A stretch of DNA of 8,696 nucleotides, taken from Porticoccaceae bacterium. GTDB taxonomy: Bacteria > Pseudomonadota > Gammaproteobacteria > Pseudomonadales > Porticoccaceae. The first letter of the stretch is position 1; each line of letters begins with the position of its first letter. The stretch covers positions 1 through 8,696 of the forward strand of contig JALOAH010000131.1 of the NCBI GenBank assembly GCA_023228865.1, given 5' to 3'. Under the pieces are notes generated by a model. The model did not search any database, was not told where the DNA came from, and saw only the letters and a program-made list of their open reading frames with translations. The translations under genes and the position numbers were made by a program. Shown here one piece after another: positions 6,031-8,696 of the stretch.

Positions 6031-7140
6031 GTGGACTTTCAACTAACCCAGGAACAAGAAGCGTTGCAAGACAGCGTCAAACGCTTCTGCCAGCGCGAGT
6101 ACAGCTTTGATGATCGCCGGGCAATTATTGACTCTCCTATAGAACAGCTGAGTGCACACTGGCAGACCTTTGCCGAGTTGGGCTGGCTAGGTGCCGGTCT
6201 TTCCGAAGAGGCCGGAGGCTTCGGTGGGGGACCAGTGGAAAACGCTCTCATTCTCGAGCAGTTTGGCAAGGCTCTGGTAGTCGAGCCATTTACACCACAT
6301 TTGGTTGCCCTGCAGCTGTTGTCAACACTGGCTCCCACCGAACAGGCTTCTCTGATTGAGGCCATGATCGACGGTTCCCGGCGGGTGGTTATGGCGCATT
6401 TTGAGCATGTCAGCCGCGGCAACTGTGCAACTATCGAGACGGTGGCAGATTTTCGCGACGATCAGTTTTACCTCTCCGGGCACAAAACCTTGGTACAGGG
6501 TGCAGCTCATGCCGATACCTTTTTAGTGTCGGCCCGGGATGGAGACGGCATTAGCCTATTCCTGATTGATGCAAACACTGCCAATATCGAGCGTGAGGTC
6601 TACCACAGCCTGGACAATCACTTGGTGGCCGACCTGCGCTTCGACAATGTCGCCGTTGACCCTCGCAACCTTGTTGGTGCACGAGGCGAAGCATTGCAGG
6701 CCATTGAGCTTGCCGTGGATTACGGCATTGTTTACCTGTGCGCCGAGGCGCTTGGCGCTATGGAAGCCGCCCTGTTGATGACCAGGGATTACCTGAAAAC
6801 GCGCCAACAATTTGGCACGACTCTCAATAATTTCCAGGCTCTGCAACACCGCATGGCCGATATGCTGATCGAAACCGAGTTGTCCCGCTCAATGCTTTAT
6901 CAGGGACTCGCTGCTCTTGAGTCTACTGATGCCCAAACCCGTAAAGCGGGTGTCTCGGCCACCAAGGTACAGTTTTCTCAAAGCGGTATATTTGTAGGTG
7001 CCCAGAGTATCCAATTGCACGGCGGTATCGGCGTGACAGATGAGTGTGCCGTAGGCCACTATTACAAGCGTCTTTTTGTCATTGCCCAGCTCTACGGCAA
7101 TGACGACTACCACCGTGACCGGTTTGTCGGCCTGATCTGA
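6031..7140 (+). CDS. Acyl-CoA dehydrogenase, small (beta-type) subunit
   Basis: A 369-residue acyl-CoA dehydrogenase homologue, starting at GTG 6031 (product begins MDFQLTQEQEAL, the normal family N-terminus). AAGGG at 6018-6022 overlaps the TAA of the preceding gene and stands 8 bases before GTG, so translation is probably coupled. The mid-domain signature is degenerate: MAHFEHVSRGN (about 121-131) stands where active enzymes have 'GFSEPGAGSD'. Helix G reads AVDYG (about 228-232) in place of the Glu-Arg pair, and the C-terminal segment 'LHGGIGVTDE' also lacks a catalytic Glu in the MCAD position. In contrast, the FAD-binding segment TRQQFGTTLNNFQALQH (about 257-273) is intact. This is complementary to the upstream protein and fits an alpha2-beta2 enzyme with one composite active site per heterodimer, as described for FadE27/FadE29-type subunits. 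Alone it is unlikely to be catalytic. Confidence 0.9.
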   Translation: MDFQLTQEQEALQDSVKRFCQREYSFDDRRAIIDSPIEQLSAHWQTFAELGWLGAGLSEEAGGFGGGPVENALILEQFGKALVVEPFTPHLVALQLLSTLAPTEQASLIEAMIDGSRRVVMAHFEHVSRGNCATIETVADFRDDQFYLSGHKTLVQGAAHADTFLVSARDGDGISLFLIDANTANIEREVYHSLDNHLVADLRFDNVAVDPRNLVGARGEALQAIELAVDYGIVYLCAEALGAMEAALLMTRDYLKTRQQFGTTLNNFQALQHRMADMLIETELSRSMLYQGLAALESTDAQTRKAGVSATKVQFSQSGIFVGAQSIQLHGGIGVTDECAVGHYYKRLFVIAQLYGNDDYHRDRFVGLI

Positions 7141-7204
7141 CAGAAACCGCTACCTCTGGACGCCACTGCCTGATGCAAAACACAAACTAAAAAAGGCAAA
7201 AAGT

Positions 7205-7990
7205 ATGAGTCTTAAAGACAAGAGAGCCGTAGTTCTTGGCTGCTCGGCTGCGGGGGGCAGCGGCTGGGCCATTGCCGAAGCGTTAGCCAAAGCCGGGGCC
7301 AAGGTGTTGGTCGCCGCGCGCAGCCTGGAGCCGCTAAAACAGTTGGCAGAAAAAACTGGCGGGCTTGCACAAGTTTGTGACGCCGCCAACCCCCAGCAGG
7401 TTGCCCAGCTTGCACGCACAGCCCAGGAAGCTTGGGGCGGCCTCGATATAGCGGTCAATTGTGCAGCTTTACCAGTAATGGGCTTGATTGCCGATAGCGA
7501 AGTGCAGCCTCTGCAGCAGTCACTGGATGTGAACTATCTAGCGAATGTCCATTTTGTTCGCCATATGGCCGCCATCATGGGCGATGGAGGCTCCATCATA
7601 CTGATCTCTTCCTCCAGCGCTGCTCAACCAGTGCTACCGAATTTCGCCTATGCTTGCGCCAAAGCCGCCAGCGACTGCCTGGTCAGATATGCTGCTCTTG
7701 AATATGGTCCACGGGGCATTCGCGTAAACTCAATTTTACCTGGGCCGATCAAGTCCGATCTTGCCCGATTCCTGTTTGAAGTGCCTGGCATGGAAGAAGC
7801 TTTCGCCCGGGAAGTCCCCCTCGGCCGCATCGGTCTGCCAGCGGACTACGCCGATGCAGTGCTGTGGCTGTGCGGACCCGCCTATGTTACCGGGCTCAAC
7901 CTACCGGTGAGTGGTGGCAACCAGCTGACCCGCTCGCCGCGTCCCGATGAACTTCCTCAGGGTGAAACGAGCTGGCAAGAAAATTCATGA
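7205..7990 (+). CDS. Short-chain dehydrogenase/reductase (SDR)
   Basis: A 261-residue cytoplasmic NAD(P)-dependent oxidoreductase. The ATG is preceded by AAGG (7193-7196) at 8 bases. The full catalytic tetrad is present: N110 (DVNYLA), S136 (ISSSSA), Y149 and K153 (YACAK). The cofactor loop is non-standard, GCSAAGGSGW (12-21), with more residues between the glycines than the classical TGxxxGxG. R39 after beta-2 (VAARS) suggests NADP(H) preference. The 'GPIKSDLARF' segment and 'YVTGLNLPVSGG' form the substrate loop and last strand. The tail after about residue 242 (TRSPRPDELPQGE...) is polar and probably flexible. It lies 64 bases after the dehydrogenase pair and 69 bases before the Gfo/Idh/MocA gene, same strand, so likely co-transcribed. 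The likely job is oxidising or reducing a hydroxyl/keto group on the same substrate; the specific substrate is unknown. Confidence 0.92.
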   Translation: MSLKDKRAVVLGCSAAGGSGWAIAEALAKAGAKVLVAARSLEPLKQLAEKTGGLAQVCDAANPQQVAQLARTAQEAWGGLDIAVNCAALPVMGLIADSEVQPLQQSLDVNYLANVHFVRHMAAIMGDGGSIILISSSSAAQPVLPNFAYACAKAASDCLVRYAALEYGPRGIRVNSILPGPIKSDLARFLFEVPGMEEAFAREVPLGRIGLPADYADAVLWLCGPAYVTGLNLPVSGGNQLTRSPRPDELPQGETSWQENS

Positions 7991-8019
7991 CCCACGTATA
8001 AGGAAATACACCCACCAAT

Positions 8020-8034
8020 GCCATGATATATGGC
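8020..8034. repeat. Small dyad GCCAT-gatat-ATGGC before the Gfo/Idh/MocA gene
   Basis: Perfect 5-base arms around a 5-base AT centre, 25 bases before the ATG at 8060, in the 69-base gap after the SDR. It could be an operator for an internal promoter, but no clear -35 box accompanies it and symmetry of this size can arise by chance. Confidence 0.25.
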
Positions 8035-8059
8035 CAAAGTACACCATCAGGAGAGACCA

Positions 8060-8696
8060 ATGACAACACAACAGATAGGCGTAGGTATCATCGGAGCCAC
8101 CCCTGGACGTAGCTGGGCTGCCATTGCCCATGTACCAGCACTGCGAGCCCTACCCGGCTTCAAGGTCAACGCCGTCAGCACCACCCGCATGGAAAGCGCC
8201 AAGGCCGCTGCCGAGGCCTTAGACATCCCCAAGGCATTCGACAATCACCATGACCTTGTGAACTGCAGCGACGTGGACCTGGTGGTCATCACTGTCAAAG
8301 TGCCCCACCACTTGGAGCTGGTGATGGCCGCCCTCGACGCAGGCAAGCATGTCTACTGCGAATGGCCGCTGGGCAACGGTCTTGCTGAAGCCGAGCAAAT
8401 GGCCGCCAAAGCCAAAGAAAAAGGCGTCAAGGCTTTTGTCGGCTTACAGGCGCGCTCCGCCCCCGTCATCAACCGGGTTCGGGACCTGATAGCCGAGGGC
8501 TACGTGGGCGAAGTGCTTTCCACCACGCTGATCGGCTCAGGCCTCAATTGGGGGCAATTTATCGATCCTCCCAACGCCTACACCGCCGACCGCACCAACG
8601 GCGCCACCCTGCTCACCATTCCCTTTGGCCATACTGTCGACGCCTTGTGCCATTGCCTGGGAGAATTCACCCAAGTGGATGCTCTTATGGCCAACC
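8060..8696 (+). CDS. Gfo/Idh/MocA family oxidoreductase, Gal80-like (3' end outside window)
   Basis: ATG at 8060 follows a good ribosome-binding site (AGGAGAG, 8049-8055). The frame stays open to the window end: 212 residues plus one base, so roughly the N-terminal half to two thirds of a protein that usually has about 350-390 residues. The Rossmann domain begins with the nucleotide motif GVGIIG (7-12), then ATPGRSW and 'HVPALRALP', a start typical of the galactose 1-dehydrogenase/Gal80-like branch. 'VITVKVPHH' (76-84) and 'GKHVYCEWPLG' (95-105) follow; the usual EKP motif is EWP here (101-103), losing the Lys that contacts cofactor and substrate in many members. 'GLQARSAP' is the inter-domain segment, and 'GATLLTIPFGHTVDALCHCLGE' style sequence near 189-204 starts the substrate domain with its family His. 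Likely an NAD(P)-dependent dehydrogenase acting on a cyclic alcohol, sugar or related compound; a cofactor-binding regulator, as yeast Gal80, is the less likely alternative. Confidence 0.88.
   Translation, partial: MTTQQIGVGIIGATPGRSWAAIAHVPALRALPGFKVNAVSTTRMESAKAAAEALDIPKAFDNHHDLVNCSDVDLVVITVKVPHHLELVMAALDAGKHVYCEWPLGNGLAEAEQMAAKAKEKGVKAFVGLQARSAPVINRVRDLIAEGYVGEVLSTTLIGSGLNWGQFIDPPNAYTADRTNGATLLTIPFGHTVDALCHCLGEFTQVDALMAN

Overview
The window looks like chromosomal DNA of a heterotrophic Gram-negative bacterium, most likely a marine or environmental gammaproteobacterium. An outer-membrane TonB-dependent receptor with a Sec signal and a C-terminal Phe fixes the Gram-negative envelope. The dense mix of acyl-CoA dehydrogenase, short-chain dehydrogenase (SDR) and SnoaL-like genes is typical of catabolic regions in such genomes. 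The taxon is inferred from protein style, not from a marker gene. No rRNA, tRNA, CRISPR array, insertion sequence or phage gene was seen.

Layout. (1) Positions 3-554, plus strand: the C-terminal part of a metal-dependent amidohydrolase whose start lies outside the window. (2) Positions 704-736: a strong hairpin between convergent genes, with its U-tract on the minus strand. (3) Positions 4378 down to 761, minus strand: a SnoaL/NTF2-like protein, an SDR starting 3 bases after it, and a 758-residue TonB-dependent receptor, ending at that hairpin. A near-consensus sigma-70 promoter (TTGACA, 17 bases, TATAGT, minus strand, 4514-4486) precedes the SnoaL gene and carries an inverted repeat at the predicted transcription start. 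(4) Positions 4379-4816: a 438-base divergent intergenic region. (5) Positions 4817-8696, plus strand: a large-type and a small-type acyl-CoA dehydrogenase 11 bases apart, a second SDR, and a Gfo/Idh/MocA (Gal80-like) oxidoreductase cut by the window end.

How the genes may work together (inference). The receptor would import a scarce or bulky organic substrate. The SDRs and the SnoaL-like protein would modify ring or side-chain oxygen functions. The paired dehydrogenases would form an alpha2-beta2 enzyme that introduces a 2,3 double bond into a bulky acyl-CoA, as the FadE26-27 and FadE28-29 pairs do in mycobacterial steroid side-chain degradation. The Gal80-like dehydrogenase would add another NAD(P)-linked oxidation. 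The substrate cannot be named: no thiolase, enoyl-CoA hydratase, acyl-CoA ligase, P450 or ring-cleavage gene is present. I see no clear evidence of a wholly new kind of system; the most useful leads are the dehydrogenase pair, the divergent control region and the unusual active-site features of the oxidoreductases.
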